Of a stretch of 64,000 nucleotides of DNA, positions 24,067-34,039 are shown piece by piece. Position 1 is the first letter of the stretch; each line of letters opens with the position of its first letter. Where the stretch lies: positions 55,407,746 through 55,471,745 of the forward strand of contig OX345636.1 in the NCBI GenBank assembly GCA_947044365.1. The letters are read 5' to 3'. The position numbers were made by a program, and so were the translations under genes. Origin of the DNA: Petrosia ficiformis (Eukaryota > Porifera > Demospongiae > Haplosclerida > Petrosiidae). Under the pieces are notes generated by a model. The model ran no database searches, was not told the DNA's origin, and saw only the letters and a list, made by a program, of their open reading frames with translations.

Positions 24067-24196
24067 ATGGAAGAAGCGTCTTGTTCACTAATTGCAATGC
24101 ATAGAGGATATTACAAGAGCTATCTTCAAGATCCTGACCCTTACTCTAAACAACGAAAGAGCACAAAGTACGAAAAGAACAGAAAGAATGTGCATG
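24067..24196 (+). CDS. Possible first exon, Lys/Arg/Tyr-rich
   Basis: An ATG at 24067 opens a 43-codon frame ending at a good donor (CATG then GTATGT). The product contains RGYYKSYLQDPDPYSKQRK and KYEKNRKNVH. This Tyr/Lys/Arg spacing resembles repeat-rich leader parts of some invertebrate transposon proteins, but I cannot name a family. No matching next exon is visible before the MITE fragment at 24281. Confidence 0.25.
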
Positions 24197-24280
24197 GTAT
24201 GTATACTGTATGAGATATAATTATATGTATAATGTATATGTATAATGTATATGTACACTTATATATAATTATATGTGTTA

Positions 24281-24494
24281 TATGCCTCCAAACAGGGCTA
24301 TATGTATTTTATACCATGGTAACACAAAGGTATCCAATTAAAACACATTTTACATCACTGTTGTCAAGTAGAAAACATAGTACTATGCTAATTAGTGTTT
24401 ACTGTGAAAGCTGTCAAACTGTCAAAATGAATTAGAGGATTTAGTGGCTAGACACTAAATCTCCCTGTCTACAGGCATGTTATGGGTATATAAC
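24281..24494 (+). mobile_element. MITE family 2, copy 3, major piece
   Basis: Matches the body of the 10575-10872 element from ATATGCCTCCAAACAG to CAGGCATGTTATGGG, then stops abruptly at TATATA. At that point it is joined to a ZU5 exon read on the minus strand. The missing end of about 65 bases is found inverted at 25738-25803. Confidence 0.7.
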
Positions 24495-25545
24495 GCACCG
24501 TCAAGCTCAACTTCATCAGGAAACTGGAATTCACAACAAGAACTTTAATAAGTACTTGTGATGGTGGGATGGTATCTTCTGGGAAATTCATCTTAAACCC
24601 ATATTTTTCCCAGTTCAGAGTATTCCCTTTAAGGTGGTACTAGGGAGTGGGCGGATGCGACTCCAATCAGTTTCAAAATAGAATATTATATAATATGACT
24701 CTAACCTGGTGTAGTAGCAACCTTCATATCTTCTAATCACCTTTATAGGGTCCTGGAATTGATAAAACATATATAAAATGTCCATTTTTGCAATCTCAAT
24801 AAGTACAAAACCGAGAAAGCCACGCCCACCAATCATGGCGTGCACCAAGTACAATGCATTTACAGAAAACAAATAGAGCCGTTTTCTGGAAATTCATTTT
24901 ACTTTTATAGTTACAAGAGGCTGAAGAAAGCTGAATTCTGTAGCTTTTCACTGAAACCATAAAATCTACCTTTCTAGGCACTCTCAAACTCCGATCTTTC
25001 TCAGAGAGCAACTACAGTTACCCGCCATTGTTTCCCACCCACCTCCCCCTCCACCACCCGTGGGGTGTGTTTAGCTTTGTTTCGGAAAATAAACTATCAG
25101 TCAAAACATTTAGGCCCAATAATTATACCCCCGGGTTGGTGTGGCTTCCAAAAAATACAGAATGGAACCAGATTGTATGCAGCAAGAAGCTTGCAAGACT
25201 AGAAACTGATTGGAGTAGCATCCGCCCACGGAAAAGACTACAACCTTAATACGAAACACCTTCTGTTTAGCTACATGAAGATTAGGATCATCTGTATAAA
25301 AGTATGAGGTTAATATTATGAGATTAGTATGTAATCATTATAACCTGATAAAGGAATCATGTCACTGGAGTTTTGTAGTACAGGTGATGAAGTATTTGTA
25401 GTTTTCTCCATTTCTTGTATTGTAGTTTCCAGTTTCTTCACTTGTTGTCTCTGTATCTGCAACTGAACTTCATAATTCTCTAATGTACTCTGTAGTTCCT
25501 CTACTTGAGAAGATTTATCAGTAATTGTTGTTGTAACATTTACAG
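24495..25545 (-). pseudogene. Exon 13 and 5' half of ZU5 exon 14 (copy A), inverted
   Basis: Minus strand. The coiled-coil exon 13 homologue runs from about 25545 to 25345 (SSQVEELQSTLENYEVQL, QRQQVKKLETTIQEME, QNSSDMIPLSG). Exon 14 begins at 25292 (DDPNLHVAKQKVF), is interrupted at a TTAA by the element at 24633-25245, and resumes at 24632 with WEKYGFKMNFPEDTIPPSQV. It stops at 24495, where the MITE piece begins. The other half of exon 14 lies on the plus strand at 25804. Confidence 0.75.
24633..25245. mobile_element. TTAA-flanked element inserted in the ZU5 exon
   Basis: About 613 bp with imperfect 45-bp inverted ends (GGTGGTACTAGG / CTACAACC outer bases, then GGGCGGATGC.ACTCCAATCAG). TTAA lies on each side (24629-24632 and 25246-25249). 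Removing the element and one TTAA restores the exon (VF.IKGNTLNWE). The TTAA specificity fits piggyBac- or Kolobok-type transposition. The interior frames are not convincing genes. Confidence 0.75.
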
Positions 25546-25737
25546 TATAAAACTCATTTTGATTTTAAGTCAATTACAAAGTAACATATGACTTATGCTC
25601 TTGTATTGACTCTAATTATGTGTCTGGACTGGAAGAGTTTGGTCTCAATCATAATACACCACTGATAATATAATCATATAATTCATACAAGAGATATTTA
25701 ATAAATGAAACAGTACTTACTATCAAATAACCATTGT

Positions 25738-25803
25738 TATACCACGGTGCGTGGGCGGTTGCCCTGGCAACCTTGATGTACTGTGGAAGATATATGCCAT
25801 ATG
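25738..25803 (-). mobile_element. MITE family 2, copy 3, displaced end
   Basis: ATACCACGGTGCGTGGGCGG, GCAACCTTGATGTAC and AAGATATATGCC match the outer end of family 2 elements (compare 15533-15595). It stops exactly where the interior CATAACATGCC should begin and is joined instead to the ZU5 exon 3' half. Confidence 0.7.
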
Positions 25804-26081
25804 GTTTCCAGGAAGTTTCCTGCAGCCAGTGGAACTGGAGATACAACACTGTGTCTCTGTGGAGTGTTCACAACAGTTAAAGAATCTTAGTTTTGTTATA
25901 GATGACTCAGTACCACCAGTTCATAGAGGGTGGTTATTTTTTATAGTAATAGTCATTATGGAATGATAGTTCGTTGAAAGTTTGCTATAACTGGTATAAT
26001 CTTGAAGAATAATGGTATTTCTGTACACACCTCATCTGATGAAGAGGAACAGTAACCTTCAGATCCTAGTAGTGATACTGA
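25804..26081 (+). pseudogene. 3' half of ZU5 exon 14 (copy A)
   Basis: Encodes WFPGSFLQPVELEIQHCVS and LKNLSFVIDDSVPP, then after a frameshift YGMIVR, a TGA stop where copy B has Ser, KFAITGI and TSSDEEEQ with a TAA stop before PSDPSSDTDGG. It ends at a GTTAG donor like copy B exon 14. Two stops and a frameshift confirm loss of function. Confidence 0.7.
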
Positions 26082-26129
26082 TGGTGGTTAGATTACTAAT
26101 ATAATTATTGTAAAATTATTATTTATTAG

Positions 26130-27057
26130 TATTTGTTGAATCAATTGAGAGTACTGACTCATATTCAGAGGACAAAAATCCTACCATTAATACGATAGTG
26201 ACCACATCTGAACATGGTTAGGATATTAATAATATCAGTGTTGTAATAATTATACCCATTACTACTAGCTAACAGTCAATCAACTGAGACAACTAATTCA
26301 CTGCCTCCAGAGGACAACAAAAGTACTAGCAATACTAGTGGTGAAATACTGACCACATTTGAACATGGTTAGGATATTAATGATTATTATTACTGATGTT
26401 GTACACTGCATAATCTAATTAGTTAAAATAAGTTAGTACAGTTAGAAGGAATAACATGAATTTCAATTTAGTTTGCTATTTGTCATAGAGGATGTTGCGG
26501 TGATGTCACTATCACATTATGTGTAGGGTACACTAGAATAAGTTAAATTATGTGTTTGAAGGTTTCCAAATCCTTTTGATGGTCACATATACTTCATAAT
26601 AAACTCTACACTAAATTGTAAATATGAGTAGACAACACCAAAATTTTACAGTGTTTTAACTAATTGAATATAAAGCAGTTGTGGCATTATATGTATGTAC
26701 ACAGAGCCAACTAACTAATTGTTGAATCCTTGCAACAATAGCAGTTACAGTGTATTATATTTATTATATTTACTCTACTGATAATGATGTATATAATGTT
26801 GATGATACAGAGGTGAGAGAAGACATCTCATCTGATAATCAAGAAGAAGTGAAACATAAAATTATTGATGATTTTAATACTGAAAATATTATCACCTCAC
26901 CAGATATACAAGAAGAAAAATGTAGGATTAATAACTATCATTAATTTTATTTTAATACTTACTATTTGTGTCACTTTAGCACATGAAAATGATGTTATTA
27001 CTAATTATGATAATATTATCAACACACCTGATACACAAATACAAGAACAAAGGAAAA
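26130..27057 (+). pseudogene. Acidic Ser/Thr-rich linker exons of copy A
   Basis: Four splice-bounded exons, all starting and ending in phase 1: 26130-26216 (VFVESIESTDSYSEDKNP), 26269-26367 (STETTNSLPPEDNKSTSN), 26811-26921 (EVREDISSDNQEEVKHKI) and 26980-27057 (HENDVITNYDNIINTPDTQ). They correspond in place and character, not residue by residue, to exons 15-19 of copy B. Each frame is open although the flanking domain exons are broken. A MITE (26402-26754) separates the second and third. Confidence 0.6.
26402..26754 (+). mobile_element. MITE family 5 (TACACTGCA ends), copy 1
   Basis: Starts TACACTGCATAATC and ends GTTACAGTGTA. It shares TTAGTACAGTT.GAAGGAATA and the ATTTCAATTTAGTTTG stretch with 47983-48382 and with the unbounded relic near 560-620. 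It lies between linker exons of copy A. Confidence 0.55.
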
Positions 27058-27299
27058 GTAATTGATACAATCTATACTTACATCTGATAACATATACAAT
27101 ATCATGTAATGCATTACACCTTGTGTGAAAGAGGGGTTTTCACTGATGTATAAATAATTTCCGTTATTTTAATTAATGGTGTCAATGCAGTAAATATACA
27201 AGTGTACACACATAAAGAATGTCTAGTTCTATGTACACTGTAGTAATCATTACATACAACAAGTGTTTGCAATAATTATCATCATTCATATAATAGGTT

Positions 27300-28000
27300 C
27301 CAGCATCAACTATGGAGATAAAATGAGAGTCGTGGCAAAAATAAATGGTTAATGAAATTCATAGCTGTTAAGGATCTGAATGCTCTCTCGAAAGTAAATA
27401 ATAAATGGTTCTACAAATGTGCAGATGTTAATTGTTCCATTTACATGGTACTACATGTACATGCTATATAGTATGTGTTGAAACATCATCCTGAAGTTGA
27501 TCAAAGTGTATCATTTAAGTTCAGTTATGACAGGGAGTTAATATTGGACAAGAAACAAGAGAAACTGTTCAATGAATGGGTCATCACTTCTCATTCTAAA
27601 CTTTGCAAAGTAATATTCCTTTATAAGCAATTCACTGTGTAATTTAATTGCAGATTTGACAAACATTAATATTTATAGAAATGTGAATTTATCACTTTCC
27701 ATAGTTGTCAAAGGATACGTTTGGTAGAAGTGATAGTTATGGTATTCTAGATCCTCCATTTTGTCTAGTGAGTGTATATGCTTATAATGAACAGAAGCGG
27801 CAAAACTCTTGAGCTATGCTGTACCTTTAAAAGGGGTTGTGTCTCTAGAAGAAGAGATATTTATAACTCGCTTCCTAGAAACTACGGGTATTACAATAGT
27901 GTGTATATTCTATGTAGATATAATAATATTGATTCTCTTATGGCAGATACCAGTAGGGTAGTACAACAGTTTGGATCTCCAACTAATCCAACAGGTTAGT
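27300..28000 (+). pseudogene. Second diverged set of exons 21-23 (copy A tail)
   Basis: Exon 21 homologue around 27325-27395 (ESRGKNKWLMKFIAVKDL). Exon 22 at 27472-27609, 138 bases, open (YVLKHHPEVDQSVSFKFSY, KKQEKLFNEW). Exon 23 from about 27706 (LSKDTFGRSDSYGILDPPFC, LVSVYAYNEQKRQNS) hits a stop and then continues in another frame with VSLEEEIFITRFLE. Similarity to copy B is low, in contrast to exon 25 just downstream. Confidence 0.55.
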
Positions 28001-28052
28001 ATTTATATTATAGTAGTATAATAAATGATGCTGTAGTGAGATCAAACTTTGT

Positions 28053-28121
28053 TGATCAAACACTTCCTAATCTATAATACAATATAATGTAATGTATTAT
28101 AGATTTGGAAGTGTTTGATAA
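28053..28121. other. Short near-perfect hairpin
   Basis: ATCAAACACTTCC.AATCTATAATAC faces GTATTATAGATTTGGAAGTG around a loop of about 10-14 bases, giving arms of about 26 bp. It lies between the exon 23 and exon 25 homologues. It could be a small MITE or a foldback transcript source. Confidence 0.5.
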
Positions 28122-28654
28122 TATAAACAATAACTGATATAACAGCTGGACTTCATATATCAATGCTGACAATACTATAGAGGAGGTCAGGAATATGTGG
28201 ATTAAGATATTAAAATGGGAGGCAGAGTACATCATGTATAGCAAATTTCATGTAGGAGATCTGGAGGCATGCTCCTCCTTGAAAATTTTATGGTGCAATC
28301 TGGGAATACATTTACACTAATCATACTATTATAGCAATACTATTATTTTTCCTTTCATAATTATTATTACACATGATTATTATAAACTAAATTGAAATAC
28401 CCAAGAGAGTAGAGAGTTGTAGAAAATCTCCAAGTAGAGGCAAATACTGGAAACTTCCGAAATCCCTCCAAACATTGTATTAATTAAATAAGACTGATCA
28501 TATACGATGCATAAACCAAACTGAATAATAATTGTCGCATGATCCAAGGGAGACCAGAATTAATCATTCATATAGAATTCATTGTTATAATATATTAGGC
28601 ATTAAATAACTCTATCATGCATTGTTATGACTAATTTTCATTGTTTCTTCACAG

Positions 28655-29011
28655 ATACTGATAGATCTCATATTGATACTAGTAAAGTGATGAAATGTAT
28701 TGAACTAGTAATGGAGAAGAATCATGCTAAACTATGTCGATTATTTAAAGGTTCATTGAAAACTCTTGCTGAAGAATTAATAGAAGCTGGTATTATACCT
28801 CGTCATGTCCTACAGATGATAGATTATTAACTGTTTCTTATCTGGTTTTGTATTCAAAGATGATCTAGAAGAGATTGAGGAATATTGTGTGAAATTCTTC
28901 AATGCTTTTTACGAAATTGGTGGTCAGTTTGTAGATGCAGCTAACAAGATAAAGAAATCCATACAAGATACAATTATAGATAAACTAGGAGTTCAGTTAA
29001 ATATATATTAG
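28655..29011 (+). pseudogene. Exon 25 (C-terminal helical domain) of copy A
   Basis: Splice acceptor TTCTTCACAG at 28654, then DTDRSHIDTSKVMKCIELVM and EKNHAKLCRLFKGSLKTLA, almost identical to copy B. Near 28809 a 10-base loss (QTNP region) shifts the frame so that it ends at LQMIDY. Beyond it the correct frame resumes (LSGFVFKDDLEEIEEYC) to TAG at 29011. The damage is confined to this small deletion. Confidence 0.75.
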
Positions 29012-29690
29012 TTTAGTTTAGCAATACTATTATGTGTAGTATGTTTTTTGCTATTAATTTTGAAGTTCTTTGTTTGATTATGTGTGGGTGATGAATTAAC
29101 TTCCACCTACAATGAATTAAATAGCTTAGGAGTGAGGCTGTATTGTAAAACCACATTCAAACATGTGCAAGAGAAGAACAAATTAATGAATAGTAAGTCT
29201 GTGTGTCTGTCTATACAGGTTAATTTGGTTCATAGAGAATAGGTTATTTATATCAACAGGTTATTCCATTATAGTGTTTATCTACATAACTGTCTACCAT
29301 TTATTTTTTTTATCTGTCTTTCTCAGTATTAGTAGAGAGTTTCATACTAAATGACTAAAGAAGTGTACAGTTATCTTCACAAACTATTCATTACATCTAT
29401 GGATTTGAACCTTGAATAATGCTACAGTAACACAACATGGTACCTAATCCAACAGAAATTATTGGTTATACTCTCAGGAACTACTAACACAAAGATTGTA
29501 AGTTATGTATGACATTGTTGAGTCAACAATTGATCTGTCCATCAATTTATTTGTCTACTGCATTTATCAATTAATCTCTCAGCATCTATTCATGTGTGTA
29601 TCTATCCATCTATTTATCCATTTATTCATCTACATCTATTCACACACATGCTGATGTTGATGATATTGGGTACATGTATATGTTAACCCC
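29012..29690 (+). repeat. Duplicated 3' flank (copy A)
   Basis: Matches 61241-61897 downstream of copy B: ATTATGTGTGGGTG, GAGGCTGTATTGT, AATTTGGTTCATA.AGAATAGG, CATCTATTCAT and GATATTGGGTACATGTATAT. The duplicated unit therefore extends at least 650 bp past the stop codon. Confidence 0.7.
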
Positions 29691-29744
29691 TTAATTAAAG
29701 TGAGTGTTTTTGCTTACATCAATTATTAAACAAAATATACAGAG

Positions 29745-29867
29745 AAAAAGGTATCCCTATGACTTCTTTGTGTTGTTCAGCATTCAGTGGCTAACTTTAT
29801 CATGCCTGAAACACATCAGCATAATATTTAGTTATCATTTGGATTATCTACTCTGTTTACCTTTTAA
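29745..29867 (+). repeat. Dispersed repeat, related to 40733-40925
   Basis: Shares GTATCCCTATGA, CAGCATTCAGT, GACTTTATCATGCCTGAAACA-type words and GATTATCTACTC.GTTTACC with 40733-40925. In this copy the repeat is split by the MITE at 29868-30148 and continues at 30149-30205 (TTCTACCTGAAATATATTCC). Confidence 0.6.
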
Positions 29868-30148
29868 AGCTAGCTATTAGTTCCAGTTTCTATGTAAGCT
29901 GCACAGCTTCCTTTCTGCTGGTGTACAGAGCTTGAGCGCACATTTCTTTACACAACATTCCTGTTAATTGACCAAGCCCCCCAAGTGATGTAACTTCCTT
30001 AACTACATATACGACCTATAATTTCATAGTGGCCACAAACATATATTGAATTAACAGGAATGGTATGTAAAAAAACGCGCGCTCAAGCTCTGTACACCAG
30101 CCGAAAGAAAGCTGTGCAACTTATAGAAGCTGGAACTAATAGCTAGCT
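29868..30148. mobile_element. 281-bp MITE with TIRs of about 70 bp
   Basis: Left arm words AGCTAGCTATTAGTTCCAG, GCACAGCTT, GCTGGTGTACAGAGCTTGAG face the inverse CTCAAGCTCTGTACACCAGC, AAGCTGTGC, CTGGAACTAATAGCTAGCT. The centre contains GACCAAGCCCCCC..GATGT. The same end words recur at 42120-42215 and 40640-40690, which are probably decayed relatives. Confidence 0.7.
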
Positions 30149-31270
30149 ATTCTACCTGAAATATATTCCTAAAGTTCCACATGGTCTTTTAAAAGGTAAA
30201 CAGAGTAGAGCAAATCTGTGGGAAAACATTTATAAAGATGGCCCTACGGGCCATAACATATGTGGGTGGAGCATCTATTAACTAACTCACATTTACAAGT
30301 TTCGTATGAACTGCAAAAACGGTATGTAAGGTATTTATTATATAAAATGCAACTACCAGACTGGTTGAGGCTTGCCCGTGTTTGTTTACCTCATCTCTTG
30401 GCAACCAAAAATTACACTTAAATCAGACGAATCATTATTGGAGTAAATCAAATTGTCAGTTAATCAGCGCCTAGCAACGTCGTGTTGAAATATAAAAGAA
30501 CTAAAAACTTGCCTCAATTCACTCAACTGCAACTCTGAATTTCTGAAGTCTCAGTATCCAAGGCCTTCTTAAAAGGTCTTCTGTCCAACTATGTAAGCTA
30601 AATTCTTCAGCTTTTTGAAATCCAAAAGTTACACAGCTGACAAAATTGGGATGTGGGTGTTGCCCTCGAGAGCAAAACACTCGCACTATCGATCACCTTT
30701 CTATTTGTCTGCAACTAAAGAAGAGTACCACATGGCTTTCTTGTTATGTCTTCTATCCAACAAAATAATAACTATAATTTAAATTGCTTAGATACTGTAT
30801 TCTTGGTTTCCATGCACAGTTGGAAACATTAATTTCTTCGGGATCCGCCCTCAGTAAGATCACCTTCAATTTTCATTATTGAACAGTTGGACTATTCATC
30901 CTTCATGCTATATTCATCTAATAAAGTTAACAATAGTTCTTCCTGGATACCAAGTTTCCATGCTAAATCATATAATAATCACTAGTTTAAATGTAATCAC
31001 TTTGTGGGAAAAGGCTCCTTTTTGCATCCAATTTGCCCATGTACACTTGTTCAATCTACATGTGAATATGTGGTTAATATTGTGAATGTGTTCTTGAAAA
31101 GTTGAGGCTGTGTATGGTGGCAAAAGTTGAATTTGAAAGACTTTTGGAGGGCAGTGTTTTAATGTCTCTAGTAGCAACATAATTCGAAGCAAACACCCCA
31201 CCATCCTCCTAAATGAAACCCTACCTCTGTAGTTTTATTAGATAGAAGCCCTGCTGGAAATGGGTATAAA
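30149..31270. other. Intergenic, no gene recognised
   Basis: After the tail of the dispersed repeat there is AT-rich DNA with stops in all frames. Overlapping frames at 30879-31204 on opposite strands do not look coding. GGATGTGGGTGTTGCCCTCG near 30650 and the following 150 bases resemble 13140-13440 and 63420-63680, a worn dispersed repeat. Confidence 0.4.
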
Positions 31271-31462
31271 TTGTTTACCCAACGTGCGAAAATGACAGAA
31301 GTGTTCGTTTGTGAAAGCTGTATGAGGGGTCACCATATCTACAAAGACGTCTGGGTTCCGGATCCAATCAGGCCTGAAGTATTGACTTGCGTACGAGAGG
31401 CTGGAAATATTGCCCTATTCTGTAGCAATGATCAATTGCTCAATGACTGTTGTTTGCCATGA
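31271..31462 (+). pseudogene. HIRAN-like domain fragment
   Basis: The frame reads MTEVFVCESCMRGHHIYKDV, then W and PDPIRPEVLTCVREAGNIA before losing homology and stopping. The pattern E..V.G.H.YKDVW.P...E.L.C.RE.GN matches the start of HIRAN-like proteins that are abundant in cnidarian and sponge genomes, often in mobile DNA. Only the first third of such a domain is left. The family is assigned from memory of the motif and is not certain. Confidence 0.4.
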
Positions 31463-32794
31463 ATCAATGGCAGAAGAAGGGACACTTCAAGATAGTGTCT
31501 GTGTGGGCTTGGAACAGAAGAATCTTGCTTGAAGTACTGATACAATGGCCCCATGCATAATCGATTCACATGGGGTTTATTTGCACCACATCCATATTTT
31601 CGCGATTATTATTTTCGCAAGTAGTGTACAATTTGCACAAATGAGCCACCACGAATATTTCCCGGCATACAGTATACATTACATGTAACAATTAACCATT
31701 TACACCCCATAATTAAACTGTGTATTTTCTTTACATTTCAAAATTAACATATATTAACTCACTATTTTCACCTCTATAACTCTCTTGTTATATAAGACTA
31801 GAAATACTAACTTTCTTTGCAAGAAAGAAGAGTTGTTAAGAGAGCCATTGATGTTAATTTACGCTTCCTTGTCAATAGGAAGTTAGCAAAGTGAGTGCTT
31901 GGATGTTAGTAATCCAAACAGCAATGCCCACAGTTTTACTTACCTGTAAAACTTCAACATTTTACACAGCAGAAGACCTTCTAATAAAGTCATGCTTCAT
32001 TAGTTGGAGGAAAGCAGCAAGGTGAAAGTACAGTGGTCAGTGCCAACAACTACATTTAGCATCTTTGTCAATTCGATTGCTTATAACTAGTTACTTTTAC
32101 AGCTTCAATGTTTACACTGCCTTGAAGCACATTTGGTTTTGAGAAAATTGATAGGCATGACTTCTGTAAACATCTGTTGGAATTACAAGCTCATTAATTT
32201 TGACATCTGCAGACATCAACAGGTTATAAAGGGTGTATCTTCAGTTTCACTTTTTGAAATGGACTGTATAATAAGATTTGAGGGAAACAATGATTATAAT
32301 ACACAATGTAATATACATGTTATTATATGTATCTTATATTAAGATCTGGTGGTCACTTCAAACTCGTGGTTCACATTTCATGAAGTACTATGAATAGAGA
32401 TTCATAAATGTATGATGTACACATTTCTAAATCTTTACTTCATTTGTCTGTTTATCATTCTGTAATACTCACCATTTTGATTCTCTCCCCTTAGAATGAT
32501 TATGTTTCTGTGTGTAATATACCTCACTGTAATTATTAGAGGAGAGATGATTCATTTATTATCTCCAGAGGATCTTATACTTGTTAATAAGGTATATCTA
32601 CTATTTATAATATATTCATTAGTACATCCTCATTTATCTGTCTACTTATCATTTGTCCTTCTATATATTCTTTTATTTGCAAATTATATATCGATCTAAT
32701 TGTCTATGTATATTTCTATCTATCAGATATCCATCCATCCAAATTGAGGCTCTGTCTAGGTGTTGCAGGCACCAAATATAATGACATTATAATG
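31463..32794. other. Intergenic with one possible exon
   Basis: Mostly featureless. At 32495-32591 a segment preceded by CTCTCCCCTTAG and followed by the donor GTATATC reads GEMIHLLSPEDLILVNK at its end. It is a plausible but unassigned plus-strand exon. The interval ends in a TCCATCCATCC run just before the minisatellite. Confidence 0.3.
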
Positions 32795-33989
32795 ACAGTA
32801 GTTTCTGAATCTCCTGAGTCCCCATTAGTCTCTAAGAGTCTCCTGAGTCCCCATTAGTCTCTAGGAGTCTCATGAGTCCCATTAGTCTCTATGAGTCTCA
32901 TGAGTCTCCAGTAGTCTCTCTGAGTCTCATGAGTCTCCAGTAGTCTCTCTGAGTCTCATGAGTCCCTAATGGTCCCATGAGCCTCCAGTAGTCTCTCTGA
33001 GTCTCATGAGTCTCTAATGGTCTCACGAGTCTCCAGTAGTCTCTCTGAGTCTCCTGAGTGCCCATTAGTCTCTATGAGTCTCATGAGTCTCCAGTAGTTT
33101 CTCTGAGTCTCATGAGTCTCCAGTAGTCTCTCTGAGTCTCATGAGTCCCCAATGGTCTCACGAGTCTCCAGTAGTCTTTCTGAGTCGCAGGAGTCCACAG
33201 TAATCTCTATGAGTCTCATGGGTCCCCAGTAGTCCCCCTGGGTCTCATGAGCCTCCATTAGTCTCTATGAGTCTAAAGGAGTCCCCAGTAGTTTCTATGA
33301 GTCTCTTGAGTCCCCAGTAGACTTTCTGAGTCTCATGAGTCCCCTTTAGTCTCATGAATCCTCAGTAGTCTCCCTGAGTCTCATGATTCCCCAGTAGTCT
33401 CTATGAGTCTCAGGTGTCCCCATCGGTCTCATGAGTCTCCAGTAGTCTCTTTGAGTATCCAGTAGTCTCTGTGAGTCTCAGGTGTCCCCAGTAGTCTCTA
33501 TGAGTCTAATGAGTCCCCAGTAGTCTCTATGAGTCTCATGAGTCCCCAGTAGTCTCCCTGAGTCTCATGAGTCTCCAGTAGTCTCTCTGAGTCTCATGAG
33601 TCTCCAGTAGTCTCTCTGAGTCTCATGAGTCCCCATCGGTCTCATGAGTCTCCAGTAGTCTCTTTGAGTATCCAGTAGTCTCTGTGAGTCTCAGGTGTCC
33701 CCAGTAGTCTCTATGAGTCTAATGAGTCCCCAGTAGTCTCTATGAGTCTCATGAGTCCCCAGTAGTCTCCCTGAGTCTCATGAGTCTCCAGTAGTCTCTC
33801 TGAGTCTCATGAGTCTCCAGTAGTCTCTCTGAGTCTCCAGTAGTCTCTGTGAGTCTCAGGAGTCCCCAGTAGTCTTATGAGTCTCATGAGTCCCCTTTAG
33901 ACTTATGAGTCTCCAGTGATCTCTCTGAGTCTCATGAGTCTCTAATGGTCTCATGAGTCCCCAGTAGTCTCCCTGAGTCTCATGAGTCA
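32795..33989 (+). repeat. 29-bp minisatellite, left array
   Basis: About 40 copies (length divided by period) of a 29-bp unit made of GAGTCTCATGAGTC, CCCAGTAGTCTCT and variants. It contains the palindrome CTCATGAG. A higher-order period of about 213 bp is visible (CATCGGTCTCATGAG at about 33421 and 33634). The unit is the reverse complement of that in the array at 35560-37302. Confidence 0.9.
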
Positions 33990-34039
33990 TTAGAAGAAGT
34001 CTTTTGCACCATTAATCATTACTCCTTTAATTCCATCTT

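Larger units (their letters stand above)
24495..25803. other. 1.3-kb inversion joining a MITE and a ZU5 exon
   Basis: Turning 24495-25803 around would place 24494 next to a complete MITE family 2 end and would place the ZU5 5' half (ending ..GTGCGTTATATGCC) in frame with the 3' half at 25804. One inversion therefore explains both broken features. The breakpoints share a TATATGCC-like word, as expected for end joining or strand switching at microhomology. Confidence 0.75.

Noticed and set aside
24615..25249. Small proteins inside the TTAA element (24615-25011 minus, 25028-25249 plus)
   Set aside because: The frames include the inverted ends themselves and show no transposase motif.
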